A DNA stretch of 9,350 bases from Planctomycetia bacterium (GTDB lineage: Bacteria; Planctomycetota; Phycisphaerae; Phycisphaerales; SM1A02): positions 1-9,350 of the forward strand of contig SYIB01000086.1 of NCBI GenBank assembly GCA_005798965.1, read 5' to 3'. This document shows positions 1 through 5,933 of this stretch, one piece after another. The position numbers and the translations under genes are program-made. The notes under the pieces were generated by a model. That model made no database searches. It saw nothing but the letters and a program-made list of their open reading frames with translations, and was not told where the DNA came from. Numbering within the stretch: position 1 is the first letter of the stretch; every line of letters starts with the position of its first letter.

Positions 1-233
1 CCTGGGTAGCCCTCGGCGTACTTGTTGGTCATCCAGCTGCCGGCGGTGTGCATGACGACGGTGCTGACGTGGTTCTCGCTGGCGATGAGCTCCAGCGTCG
101 TCTCTTGCCGGTCGCGCTCGCCCGAGAGGATCGTGGCGACTTCGGGATCGTGGCCCCGCAGCATGTCGAGCAGGGATGCGCCCATGGGGTCGGCGGCGTC
201 GGACACGGCTGGCACGGCGGTAGCTGGCGTCAT
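1..233 (-). CDS. glyA: Serine hydroxymethyltransferase, N-terminal part (cut by window edge)
   Basis: Reading the reverse strand from the ATG at 233 gives 77 complete codons that run off the left edge. The product should be the PLP enzyme that interconverts serine and glycine, loading tetrahydrofolate with a one-carbon unit in the cytoplasm. The translation carries the SHMT hallmarks LELIASEN (residues 47-54) and TNKYAEGYPG (69-78). Tyr72 and Glu74 match the E. coli active-site residues Tyr55 and Glu57. The N-terminus is about 17 residues longer than in E. coli. A start at Met17 (185) would remove that difference, but nothing resembling a ribosome site lies before it. Ahead of Met1 is AGGA at a 7-nt spacing, which also reads as a TAGGAT -10 element. 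The gene is divergent from ogt, with 37 bp between the starts. The PLP lysine and the rest of the enzyme lie outside the window. Confidence 0.92.
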   Translation of the reverse strand, partial: MTPATAVPAVSDAADPMGASLLDMLRGHDPEVATILSGERDRQETTLELIASENHVSTVVMHTAGSWMTNKYAEGYP

Positions 234-239
234 GACCTG

Positions 240-245
240 ATCCTA
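240..245 (-). promoter_or_regulatory. Candidate -10 hexamer of glyA (possible leaderless start)
   Basis: On the minus strand TAGGAT ends 6 nt before the glyA ATG at 233. It matches the -10 consensus TATAAT at four positions, including the key TA and final T. The same bases contain AGGA at usable Shine-Dalgarno spacing, so this site alone cannot tell a leaderless promoter from a ribosome site. Its weight comes from similar hexamers at the same distance before ogt and hutH. Confidence 0.35.
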
Positions 246-258
246 GCGCGGTCGCTCG

Positions 259-264
259 TATGCT
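259..264 (+). promoter_or_regulatory. Candidate -10 hexamer of ogt (possible leaderless start)
   Basis: TATGCT ends 6 nt before the GTG at 271, which would put the expected transcription start at or near the start codon. The only purine-rich stretch upstream, GAGG at 266-269, is one base from the GTG, too close to work as a Shine-Dalgarno site. A weak -35 candidate (CTGATC, 237-242) lies 16 bp upstream. Confidence 0.4.
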
Positions 265-270
265 CGAGGC

Positions 271-804
271 GTGAAACGATGGCGCGTGGGCCCCGCGGAC
301 CTGCTGGCTGGCTGCGATGCGCGTGGACCGTGCACCGCGTGGGTCGAGCCCGGCGCCGCCGTACCCGCGACCATGGAACGGCCTGCCGGGAGCCCGCGGG
401 GACCCCATGCGGGGTGGAGCGATCCGTCGGGGCTCGATGAACTCTTCGACAGCATCGAACGCTGGCTGCGGGATCCATCCGTGCACCCACGGACCGGACT
501 CGTCCCGCTCGGTCCCGAGTTCCATCGTGCATGCTGGCTGGCGCTTCGAGCCGTGCCCGTGGGTTGCACGATCACCTATGCGGAGCTCGCGGCCTTGGCC
601 GGACGGCCACGGGCGGTGCGTGCCGCAGCGCAGGCCATGGCCCGGAACCGTCTCGCCCCGCTGATCCCCTGCCACCGGGTCGTGGCAGCATCGGGATTCG
701 GTGGTTTCATGGGCACCGCGGCAGGCGGATCGGCATGGCCGCTGCAGCTGAAGCGATGGCTTCTGGCTCGTGAGGGGTCCGCCGCCGCCGTGGGAGGGGC
801 GTAG
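271..804 (+). CDS. ogt: Methylated-DNA--[protein]-cysteine S-methyltransferase (Ogt/MGMT family)
   Basis: This 177-residue protein should remove alkyl groups from O6-alkylguanine or O4-alkylthymine in DNA by a one-way transfer to its own cysteine. The C-terminal alkyltransferase domain (about 82-170) is clear. It has the active-site PCHRV with Cys134 at residues 133-137, the YAELA segment whose Tyr103 aligns with human MGMT Tyr114, the helix-turn-helix with arginine finger Arg117, and the hinge Asn126. The N-terminal 80 residues are poorly conserved, as is usual, but WVEP near residue 25 fits the family fold. The GTG start is chosen because an in-frame stop lies at 244-246 and the next in-frame ATG, at 373, would remove the N-terminal domain. 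No Ada-type regulatory domain is present. The family call is safe; the choice between Ogt and other single-domain names is a convention. Confidence 0.88.
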   Translation: MKRWRVGPADLLAGCDARGPCTAWVEPGAAVPATMERPAGSPRGPHAGWSDPSGLDELFDSIERWLRDPSVHPRTGLVPLGPEFHRACWLALRAVPVGCTITYAELAALAGRPRAVRAAAQAMARNRLAPLIPCHRVVAASGFGGFMGTAAGGSAWPLQLKRWLLAREGSAAAVGGA

Positions 805-818
805 ACTTCTGTCCCCAT

Positions 819-826
819 AAGGAGAT
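819..826 (+). promoter_or_regulatory. Shine-Dalgarno site of ugd
   Basis: AAGGAGAT lies 5 nt before the ATG at 832, with GGAG at 7 nt spacing. It is the only strong ribosome-binding site I see in the window, and it fixes the ugd start. A TAGACT hexamer at 802-807, at the very end of ogt, could be a -10 element giving ugd its own short-leader transcript, but I see no good -35 to go with it. Confidence 0.8.
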
Positions 827-831
827 CCAGC

Positions 832-2157
832 ATGAAGGTCACGATGGTCGGTACGGGATACGTCGGTCTGGTCACGGGTGCGTGCTTCGCCGACATGGGC
901 AACGACGTGACCTGCCTGGACGTGGATCCGCTCAAGATCGAGACCCTCAAGCGCGGCGAGAGCCCGATTTACGAACCCGGCCTGAGCGAAATGCTCGAGC
1001 GCAACATCAAGTCTGGCCGCCTCCACTTCACGCTTGACAAGGCCGAGGCGTACCGCGACGCGAAGGGCATCTTCATCTGCGTCGGCACGCCGAGCGACAA
1101 GGACGGCAGCGCCGACCTGCAGTACGTGCTGCGCGTGGCCAACGACATCGGCGATGCCATCGAGTCGCTGGGTTCGAAGGGGGCCGACAAGCTCGTGATC
1201 GTGAAGAGCACCGTGCCGGTGGGCACCAGCCACAAGGTTCGCGATGCAATCCGCGCCAAGACCAAGGTCCCCTTCCACATCGCGGACAACCCTGAGTTCC
1301 TCAAGGAAGGCGACGCCATCAGTGACTTCATGCGGCCCGACCGCGTGGTCTGCGGGGTCGAAACCGAGAAGGCCGAGGAGGTGCTGCGCGCGCTCTACGA
1401 ACCCTTCGTACGCCAAGGCAACCCGATCTACTTCATGGATGTCCGCAGCGCGGAGATGGTCAAGTACGCCAGCAACGCCATGCTGGCCTGCAAGATCAGC
1501 TTCATCAACGAGATCGCCAACTTGGCCGAGCTCTACGGCGCGAACATCGCCAGCGTGCGCGAGGGCATGTGCGCCGACAAGCGCATCGGCAATCAGTTCC
1601 TGTATCCGGGCCTGGGCTATGGCGGATCATGCTTCCCCAAGGACACGCAGGCGGTCGTGGGCATGGGCCGCGCCGTGGGTTTCGACTGCAAGCTCAACGC
1701 GTCGGTCCATGAGGTGAACCAAGACCAGCGATCCCACTTCTGGGGCAAAATCGAGCAGGAACTCGGCGGCGTCAAGGGCAAGCGACTGGCGTTCTGGGGC
1801 GTGGCGTTCAAGCCCCGAACCGATGACATCCGCGAAGCGCCTTCGATCGCGCTCATGGAGCGTGCCGTGGCCGCCGGCGCCGTGGTGCGCGCGTTCGATC
1901 CGGTCGCCATGGAGAACATGGCGAAGGAGTTCCCGCAAGCCGAAGCCGCCAGCGACATGTATCACGCCCTCGACGGCGCCGATGCGCTGGTCATTTGCAC
2001 CGAGTGGAACGACTTCCGAAGCCCAGACTTCGCCGCGATGGCGCAGCGCATGAAGGGCCGCACGATCTTCGACGGACGCAACCTGTACCGCTCGGCGCAG
2101 GTGACCGAGGCCGGCTTCACCTACGCCAGCGTGGGGCGCGAGACGGTCCGTCCGTGA
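832..2157 (+). CDS. ugd: UDP-glucose 6-dehydrogenase
   Basis: This 441-residue cytoplasmic enzyme oxidises UDP-glucose twice with NAD+ to UDP-glucuronate, a precursor for surface polysaccharides and for pentose or uronic sugars. The N-terminal Rossmann domain opens with GTGYVGLVTG (residues 7-16) and Asp30 sits at the end of strand 2, as expected for NAD binding. The central part holds KYASN with Lys211 and Asn215, and the catalytic Cys267 in GYGGSCFPKD (262-271). The C-terminal UDP-binding domain begins with the conserved FWGVAFKPRTDD (321-332), and the family's CTEWNDF lies at 389-395. Length and every key residue are normal for UDP-glucose/GDP-mannose dehydrogenases. The SPIYEPGL and CFPKD motifs favour UDP-glucose over GDP-mannose or UDP-ManNAc dehydrogenase. 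No glycosyltransferase or polysaccharide genes are adjacent, so the final product it feeds cannot be told from here. Confidence 0.96.
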   Translation: MKVTMVGTGYVGLVTGACFADMGNDVTCLDVDPLKIETLKRGESPIYEPGLSEMLERNIKSGRLHFTLDKAEAYRDAKGIFICVGTPSDKDGSADLQYVLRVANDIGDAIESLGSKGADKLVIVKSTVPVGTSHKVRDAIRAKTKVPFHIADNPEFLKEGDAISDFMRPDRVVCGVETEKAEEVLRALYEPFVRQGNPIYFMDVRSAEMVKYASNAMLACKISFINEIANLAELYGANIASVREGMCADKRIGNQFLYPGLGYGGSCFPKDTQAVVGMGRAVGFDCKLNASVHEVNQDQRSHFWGKIEQELGGVKGKRLAFWGVAFKPRTDDIREAPSIALMERAVAAGAVVRAFDPVAMENMAKEFPQAEAASDMYHALDGADALVICTEWNDFRSPDFAAMAQRMKGRTIFDGRNLYRSAQVTEAGFTYASVGRETVRP

Positions 2158-2198
2158 TCGCGTCACGCTGAAGACCGTGGACCTTGGCCGGACCTCGA

Positions 2199-2250
2199 GG
2201 GGTGAGCGCAAAAACTTCGGGATTCCTACCGTTTTGCGACCTCCCACCCC
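2199..2250. repeat. Imperfect inverted repeat between ugd and the HU gene
   Basis: GGGGTG (2199-2204) can pair with CACCCC (2245-2250), and CGCAAAA (2207-2213) with TTTTGCG (2232-2238). The two helices are joined by an asymmetric internal loop (2 nt against 6), and the terminal loop is 18 nt. The structure starts 42 nt after the ugd stop and ends exactly where the HU -35 hexamer begins. No T-run follows the base of the stem, so it is not a textbook rho-independent terminator. It could be a ugd transcript end, or a protein-binding site upstream of the HU promoter. Confidence 0.45.
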
Positions 2251-2279
2251 TTGAAGTACGCGAATCCGACGATTATCCT
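2251..2279 (+). promoter_or_regulatory. Sigma70-type promoter of the HU gene
   Basis: TTGAAG (2251-2256) is separated by exactly 17 bp from TATCCT (2274-2279). The -35 matches TTGACA at four positions and the -10 matches TATAAT at four. Transcription would start near 2286, leaving a leader of about 75 nt before the HU ATG. This is the best -35/-10 pair in the window and is locally AT-richer than its surroundings. Confidence 0.65.
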
Positions 2280-2290
2280 AGGGATTATCC
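2271..2290. repeat. Tandem 8-bp direct repeat over the HU -10 region
   Basis: GATTATCC occurs at 2271-2278 and again at 2283-2290, a 12-bp period. The first copy overlaps the -10 hexamer and the second covers the expected start site. ATCC-TAG-GGAT in the middle is also a small palindrome. It could be an operator, or a duplicated -10 element giving a second start. Confidence 0.5.
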
Positions 2291-2328
2291 CGGAGCGGAG
2301 ATTTGGACGACGCCCGGTTCGCACTCAA

Positions 2329-2345
2329 GGCCCCATAAAGGGGTC
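2329..2345 (+). promoter_or_regulatory. Leader hairpin before the HU start codon
   Basis: GGCCCC (2329-2334) and GGGGTC (2340-2345) form a 6-bp stem with one G-U pair and a 5-nt ATAAA loop, ending 16 nt before the ATG at 2362. The purine-rich AAAGGGG lies in the loop and the right arm. No convincing Shine-Dalgarno site follows; the best is GGA at 2352-2354. The hairpin may affect HU translation or RNA stability, which I infer only from its position. Confidence 0.35.
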
Positions 2346-2361
2346 AGAAACGGATTGAGAA

Positions 2362-2712
2362 ATGGCTACCGCCACTAAGAAGAAGGCCTACAAGGCCACC
2401 CCCGCCAGCAGCCCCCGCAGCAAGTCGCAGGTCATCGCCGAGTGCGTGACCTCGACCGGCCTGACCCGCAAGCAGGTCATCAGCGTGTTCGACACCCTGA
2501 CCCAGGTCATGGTTGCCGACCTCGGCAAGAAGGGCTGCGGCACCTTCAAGGTCCTCGGCTTCAAGATGGTCGCCAAGACCACTCCCGCCAAGCGCGGCGG
2601 TGAGAAGAAGATCAACCCGCTGACCGGCAAGGAGTACATCACCAAGTCGAAGCCCGCTTCGCGCAAGGTGCGCGTGCGTGCGCTGAAGACCTTCACGCAG
2701 CACATCGTCTGA
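2362..2712 (+). CDS. hup: HU-family nucleoid DNA-binding protein with long arm and basic N-terminal tail
   Basis: This 116-residue basic protein should bind and bend DNA as a dimer and compact the nucleoid. Residues 1-19 form an extra tail rich in Lys, Ala, Pro and Ser. The HU fold follows: helices in SKSQVIAECVTSTGLTRKQV (20-39) and onward, then the saddle strand GCGTFKV (58-64). The beta-arm carries NPLTGKE (85-91), equivalent to the arm-tip RNPxTGE with the DNA-intercalating proline. From GTFKV to that proline there are about 11 more residues than in E. coli HU, so the arm is enlarged. To my knowledge long-arm HU variants of this kind occur in planctomycetes and a few other phyla. The C-terminus (ALKTFTQHIV) ends normally without a Lys/Ala tail. 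The gene stands alone between its own promoter and terminator, as expected for an abundant protein. Confidence 0.93.
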   Translation: MATATKKKAYKATPASSPRSKSQVIAECVTSTGLTRKQVISVFDTLTQVMVADLGKKGCGTFKVLGFKMVAKTTPAKRGGEKKINPLTGKEYITKSKPASRKVRVRALKTFTQHIV

Positions 2713-2757
2713 TGAAGGCAATCTCCCGCCACCGTGCTTGCGCGGCGGCAGGATGAG

Positions 2758-2775
2758 GCAGGCGGCAACGCCTGT
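2758..2775 (+). other. Small hairpin with GNRA-type tetraloop in the HU 3' untranslated region
   Basis: CAGGCG (2759-2764) pairs perfectly with CGCCTG (2769-2774) around a GCAA tetraloop, and a G-U pair can close the base. A second weak stem, CCGCC/GGCGG (2726-2730 with 2744-2748), lies just before it. Both sit between the HU stop and the terminator. They may stabilise the 3' end of the mRNA; no known RNA family is recognised. Confidence 0.4.
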
Positions 2776-2779
2776 GAGC

Positions 2780-2826
2780 AAGCGAACCGACCGGCCCCCG
2801 CGTGATGAACGCGGGGGCCGTCGCTT
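2780..2826 (+). terminator. Rho-independent terminator of the HU gene
   Basis: An 11-bp perfect GC-rich stem, CGGCCCCCGCG (2792-2802) with CGCGGGGGCCG (2810-2820), encloses a 7-nt loop. AAGCGA (2780-2785) and TCGCTT (2821-2826) add six outer pairs across a 6-nt one-sided bulge. A short TTTT follows within 2825-2828. It begins about 70 nt after the HU stop codon. Because the stem is symmetric it may also stop murQ transcripts coming from the other side, although the minus-strand T-run is poor. Confidence 0.85.
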
Positions 2827-2834
2827 TTGGGGGA

Positions 2835-2871
2835 TTGGTGCGCCCTGTCCCAGTACGAGGTGACGCACCAA
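2835..2871 (-). terminator. Possible murQ 3' hairpin
   Basis: TTGGTGCG (2835-2842) and CGCACCAA (2864-2871) form a perfect 8-bp stem with a 21-nt loop, in which CCT/AGG can pair further. It lies about 50 nt beyond the murQ stop codon on the minus strand. No T-run follows on that strand, so a terminator role is tentative. Confidence 0.3.
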
Positions 2872-2923
2872 CATCCTCCGCCACGACGATGCGCTGGCTG
2901 ATGGGAGGCTCGGATGGCCATGC

Positions 2924-3835
2924 CTAGCGTTCGATCGCTGCGCGCAGAATTCCTCGCGCTGCATCGAGCCGCGCCTGAGCACCAGCTCGATCCAGACCAG
3001 CTGCATGCATGACGAGCGCCATCTTCAGGCTGCCGCCTGCAGCCTCGAGCAACGCAGCCCCCTGCTCGCGCGAGAGCTCCGGATGCATGGTGCGCATGAT
3101 CCGCACCGCACGATCGACGAGCTTGTCGTTGGTGGCGGCCAGATCCACCATCAGGTTGCCGTGCACCTTGCCGAGCTTGGTGAAGAGCGCCGTCGTGATG
3201 CAATTGAGCGCGAGTTTCGTCGCGGTCCCCGCCTTGAGTCGCGTGGAACCAGTGATCACCTCGGGCCCAGTATCGATGAGCAGCAGGTGATCGCAGCCCT
3301 CGGGTGCATCGCACGGCGCGCATGAGAGGAACGCGGTCAGTGCGCCACGCTGCTTGCCCATCGTGACCGCACCGCGCGGATACGGCGTGGTGCCGCCTGC
3401 CGCAATGCCCACGACCGCGTCCAAGGCACCGATCGCAAGCCGGTCGAACTCCGACGCGATGCCCCGTGGGTCATCTTCCATGCGCTCGCTCGACGTGCGC
3501 AGCGCCGAATCGCCGCCAGCAATCACGCCGATGATCTGGTCTGGCCGCGACCGAAAGGTCGGCGGGCACTCGCTCGCGTCGAGCACACCCAGGCGGCCAC
3601 TGGTGCCGGCCCCGGCGTAGAGCAGGCGACCGCCGTCGAGCATGCGCGGCAGCAAGGCCTCGACGAACGCCGCCATCGCGGGCGCGGCGGCCAGCACGGC
3701 GTCGACGGCACGCTGCTGGTCGCGTGCAAGCACCTCGATGCAGCCTTGCACCGACAGCGCATCGAACTCCATGGAACCGGGGTGCCGCTGCTCAGTGCCG
3801 ACGTGGCTTCGATCAGGTGGGAGCGCTCGCGCCAT
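2924..3835 (-). CDS. murQ: N-acetylmuramic acid 6-phosphate etherase
   Basis: MurQ cleaves the lactyl ether of MurNAc-6-phosphate to give GlcNAc-6-phosphate and D-lactate, a cytoplasmic step of cell-wall recycling. From the chosen Met the protein has 303 residues, the usual family length. It opens with the typical PPDRSHVGTEQRHP stretch. The SIS domain follows with GAGTSGRLGVLDASECPPTF, where Glu89 matches catalytic Glu83 of E. coli, and RMEDD, where Glu120 matches Glu114. The family signature GSTRLKAGTATKLALN and the KVHGNLMVDLAATNDKL segment are intact. IAAGGTTPY replaces the E. coli form IAASGRTPY. The frame is open to 3922, but that start would overlap the upstream peptidase gene by 53 bp. 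Starts at 3847 or 3835 fit the family better, and AGCAGG before 3835 is a weak ribosome site. The gene follows the peptidase gene by 34 bp, so it is probably the last gene of the minus-strand operon. Confidence 0.95.
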   Translation of the reverse strand: MARALPPDRSHVGTEQRHPGSMEFDALSVQGCIEVLARDQQRAVDAVLAAAPAMAAFVEALLPRMLDGGRLLYAGAGTSGRLGVLDASECPPTFRSRPDQIIGVIAGGDSALRTSSERMEDDPRGIASEFDRLAIGALDAVVGIAAGGTTPYPRGAVTMGKQRGALTAFLSCAPCDAPEGCDHLLLIDTGPEVITGSTRLKAGTATKLALNCITTALFTKLGKVHGNLMVDLAATNDKLVDRAVRIMRTMHPELSREQGAALLEAAGGSLKMALVMHAAGLDRAGAQARLDAARGILRAAIER

Positions 3836-3869
3836 GGCCTGCTTCATCGGCGCACGGGCGCCGGTCGCA

Positions 3870-5933
3870 TCAGTTCGCGAACCCAAGGCCACGCAGCAGA
3901 TGGCTCCACGTGACCGACTCATACGAGGGGCTCCAGATCCCGTGACCGCTGTTGGGGAAGAGCATCATGTCGAAGGGCTTGCCCTTGGACTGGAGCGCAT
4001 CGGCCAACTGCCAGGCATTCGCGGGGTGCACGTTGTCATCGACCATGCCGTGCACGATGAGCAGGCGCCCCTTGAGGTTGCCGGCCAGGCGCACGCAACT
4101 CGACTGCTCGTAGCCCTTGGGATTCTCTGCAGGCGTGCGCATGTAGCGCTCGGTGTAGATGGAGTCGTAGTTGTTCCAGTCGGTCACTGCCCCGCCGGCC
4201 ACGCCGACCGTGAAGTCGCCGGGATAGCGCAGGAGCGCCAGCGCGCTCATGGTGCCGCCGTAGGAGAATCCAGTGATGCCCACGCGCGCGGGGTCGACCA
4301 GGCCGCGCGCCACGAGCTGGCGGATGGCCGCAGCCTGGTCATCCACATCGGCCATGCCAAGGTTCAGGTACGTGGCATCCTCGAAGGCCTTGCCACGCCC
4401 GGGGGTACCGCGGTTGTCGATCTTCACCAGCAGCACGCCAAACTCGCAGAGCGGCTCGACCGGGTCGTAGGTGTTCTCGACCGTGCGGAAGAACGGACCG
4501 CCGTAGACCTGCACCACGGCAGGCAGACGACTGCCCTCCTTCCACTCCTTGGGCTTGTGCAACGTGCCGTAGAGCGTGGTGGTGCCATCGGCGGCCTTCA
4601 ACTGCAGCAGCTCGGGGCGGGGCCAGCCCTTGTCGGCGATCGCATCGCCCTTGCGCTCCGCGACCACAGCCACTCGCATGCCGTCCTTGGCGACCAGCAC
4701 CGTGCACGGTGCCGTGTCGATCGACTGCTCGACCGCGATCGCGTGCCCACCGTCGGGCGCCACGCTGAACGAGCTCCAGTGCATGTCGGAGGTGGTGACC
4801 TCGTTGCCGCCGGAGCCATCGAGCGCCACGCGCCACAGATGCGGATTGATCCCGACCTTGCCGCTGTAGCCGATGCACCAGAGCGTGCCGGAGTCCTCGT
4901 CGATCCAGTGGATCTCGCGCATGGCGAAGTCGCCCTTGGTCAGGACGACCGGCTCGCCGCCGTCGAGCGAGCGGAGCTCGAAGTGCGCAAAGCCCGTGCG
5001 CTCGGATTCCCAGAGGAAGCTGCGCGGCTGCTTCGCCAGGAAACGCAGCTTCGGCAGGTGGTTCTGGTAGCACCGCTGCTCCTCGACGAGCACCACGCGG
5101 ACCTCGCCGGTGGCCGGATCGGCCACGCAGAGTTCCAGGCGGTTCTGCAATCGGTTGAGCCGGTGAAAGAGCAGTTCCTTGCCGCCCGGGGTCCACTGCA
5201 CGCCGTAGACGTACTGGTCGGCATCGCCCACCTGCACCTGCGTCGTACGCCCGGTGACGACGCTGTAGATCGAGAGCCCTGCGATCGGGTTGGGATCGCC
5301 AGGCTTGGGATATCGCTCGCGGTCCAGCGCCGGGCGCTGCTTCGTCAGCTCGGTCGAGAGCAGGAACTCGGGCACCTTCGATTCATCGAAGGAGTAGTAG
5401 GCGAGCGCCGACGACTGCGGATGCCACCACATCGCCGACTTCTGGTCGAGTTCCTCACCATAGACCCAGCTGGCGACGCCGTACTTCACGCCGGGTGCGG
5501 CGTCCGGCGTGATGCGGTCGCGCTGCGCACCACGCGTGATGAACACGTGACCACCTTCGTGGATCGCTACGCGCTCGCCATCAGGCGCTGGTTCGCTGGT
5601 GCGCTGTCGCCCGCGCGCCACGCCGGTGCCATCGCTTGCGGCTGACCGGCCGCCACGCACGGCCGACTCAGGCACGTCCTTGTCCCGGATCGTGTCGCGC
5701 TTGCCGGTGGCTCGATCGATCGCGCTCCATGCGCCATCGCGCAGCATGTACGCGGTCGTCGGGGTCCAGCGGATCTCCTCGGGCGTGGCACCCCGCGGGT
5801 TGCCCCACTGCTGTCGCGCCTTCTGCACCTTGTCGGCGTGGGGCAGGCGATCGAACGGGATCCAGTCGGCGGCTGCAGAGGCTGCGACGCTCGCGAGGAG
5901 CGCAACGCCAGCCAGCAGGTGCCGCAGCGTCAC
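3870..5933 (-). CDS. Secreted dipeptidyl-peptidase IV-type serine peptidase (family S9)
   Basis: This 687-residue enzyme should release X-Pro or similar dipeptides from peptide N-termini outside the cytoplasm. Residues 1-22 look like a Sec signal peptide (Arg4, hydrophobic stretch 6-17, Ala-rich cleavage region) with no lipobox cysteine. Residues from about 45 to 440 form the DPP-IV beta-propeller region. It includes WVYGEEL, whose Glu160-Glu161 match the N-terminus-binding Glu205-Glu206 of human DPP4. The C-terminal alpha/beta-hydrolase has YGGP with oxyanion Tyr477, GFSYGG with Ser557, the substrate-pocket stretch YDSIYTERYM (589-598), HGMVDDNVH with Asp632, and SGHG with His664. The triad is therefore complete, and both selectivity glutamates argue for true dipeptidyl aminopeptidase activity rather than oligopeptidase. 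The start is GTG at 5933, overlapping the kinase stop by 4 bp, so translation is probably coupled. Exact substrate preference is inferred. Confidence 0.93.
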   Translation of the reverse strand: MTLRHLLAGVALLASVAASAAADWIPFDRLPHADKVQKARQQWGNPRGATPEEIRWTPTTAYMLRDGAWSAIDRATGKRDTIRDKDVPESAVRGGRSAASDGTGVARGRQRTSEPAPDGERVAIHEGGHVFITRGAQRDRITPDAAPGVKYGVASWVYGEELDQKSAMWWHPQSSALAYYSFDESKVPEFLLSTELTKQRPALDRERYPKPGDPNPIAGLSIYSVVTGRTTQVQVGDADQYVYGVQWTPGGKELLFHRLNRLQNRLELCVADPATGEVRVVLVEEQRCYQNHLPKLRFLAKQPRSFLWESERTGFAHFELRSLDGGEPVVLTKGDFAMREIHWIDEDSGTLWCIGYSGKVGINPHLWRVALDGSGGNEVTTSDMHWSSFSVAPDGGHAIAVEQSIDTAPCTVLVAKDGMRVAVVAERKGDAIADKGWPRPELLQLKAADGTTTLYGTLHKPKEWKEGSRLPAVVQVYGGPFFRTVENTYDPVEPLCEFGVLLVKIDNRGTPGRGKAFEDATYLNLGMADVDDQAAAIRQLVARGLVDPARVGITGFSYGGTMSALALLRYPGDFTVGVAGGAVTDWNNYDSIYTERYMRTPAENPKGYEQSSCVRLAGNLKGRLLIVHGMVDDNVHPANAWQLADALQSKGKPFDMMLFPNSGHGIWSPSYESVTWSHLLRGLGFAN

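Noticed and set aside
260..274. A four-codon ATG...TGA mini-frame whose stop overlaps the ogt GTG
   Set aside because: Its ATG lies within the -10-like TATGCT and it lacks a ribosome site, so it is most simply chance rather than a leader peptide.
2184..2378. A 64-codon plus-strand frame between ugd and HU
   Set aside because: It crosses the HU promoter, the inverted repeat and the HU start codon and has no ribosome site or protein-like composition.
2388..3323. Minus-strand frames of 220-311 codons crossing HU, the terminator and murQ
   Set aside because: They run antisense to HU, through the terminator hairpin, and out of frame with murQ; no recognisable domain.
3850..3872. TGATG overlap at the peptidase stop as a coupled murQ start
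   Set aside because: The ATG at 3870 is out of frame with murQ and meets a stop after eight codons.
3642..5645. A 667-codon open frame on the plus strand, antisense to the peptidase and murQ genes
   Set aside because: Its translation is rich in Arg, His, Ala and Gly with no domain, while the opposite strand encodes complete DPP-IV and MurQ proteins with all catalytic residues. Long antisense frames are expected in GC-rich DNA.
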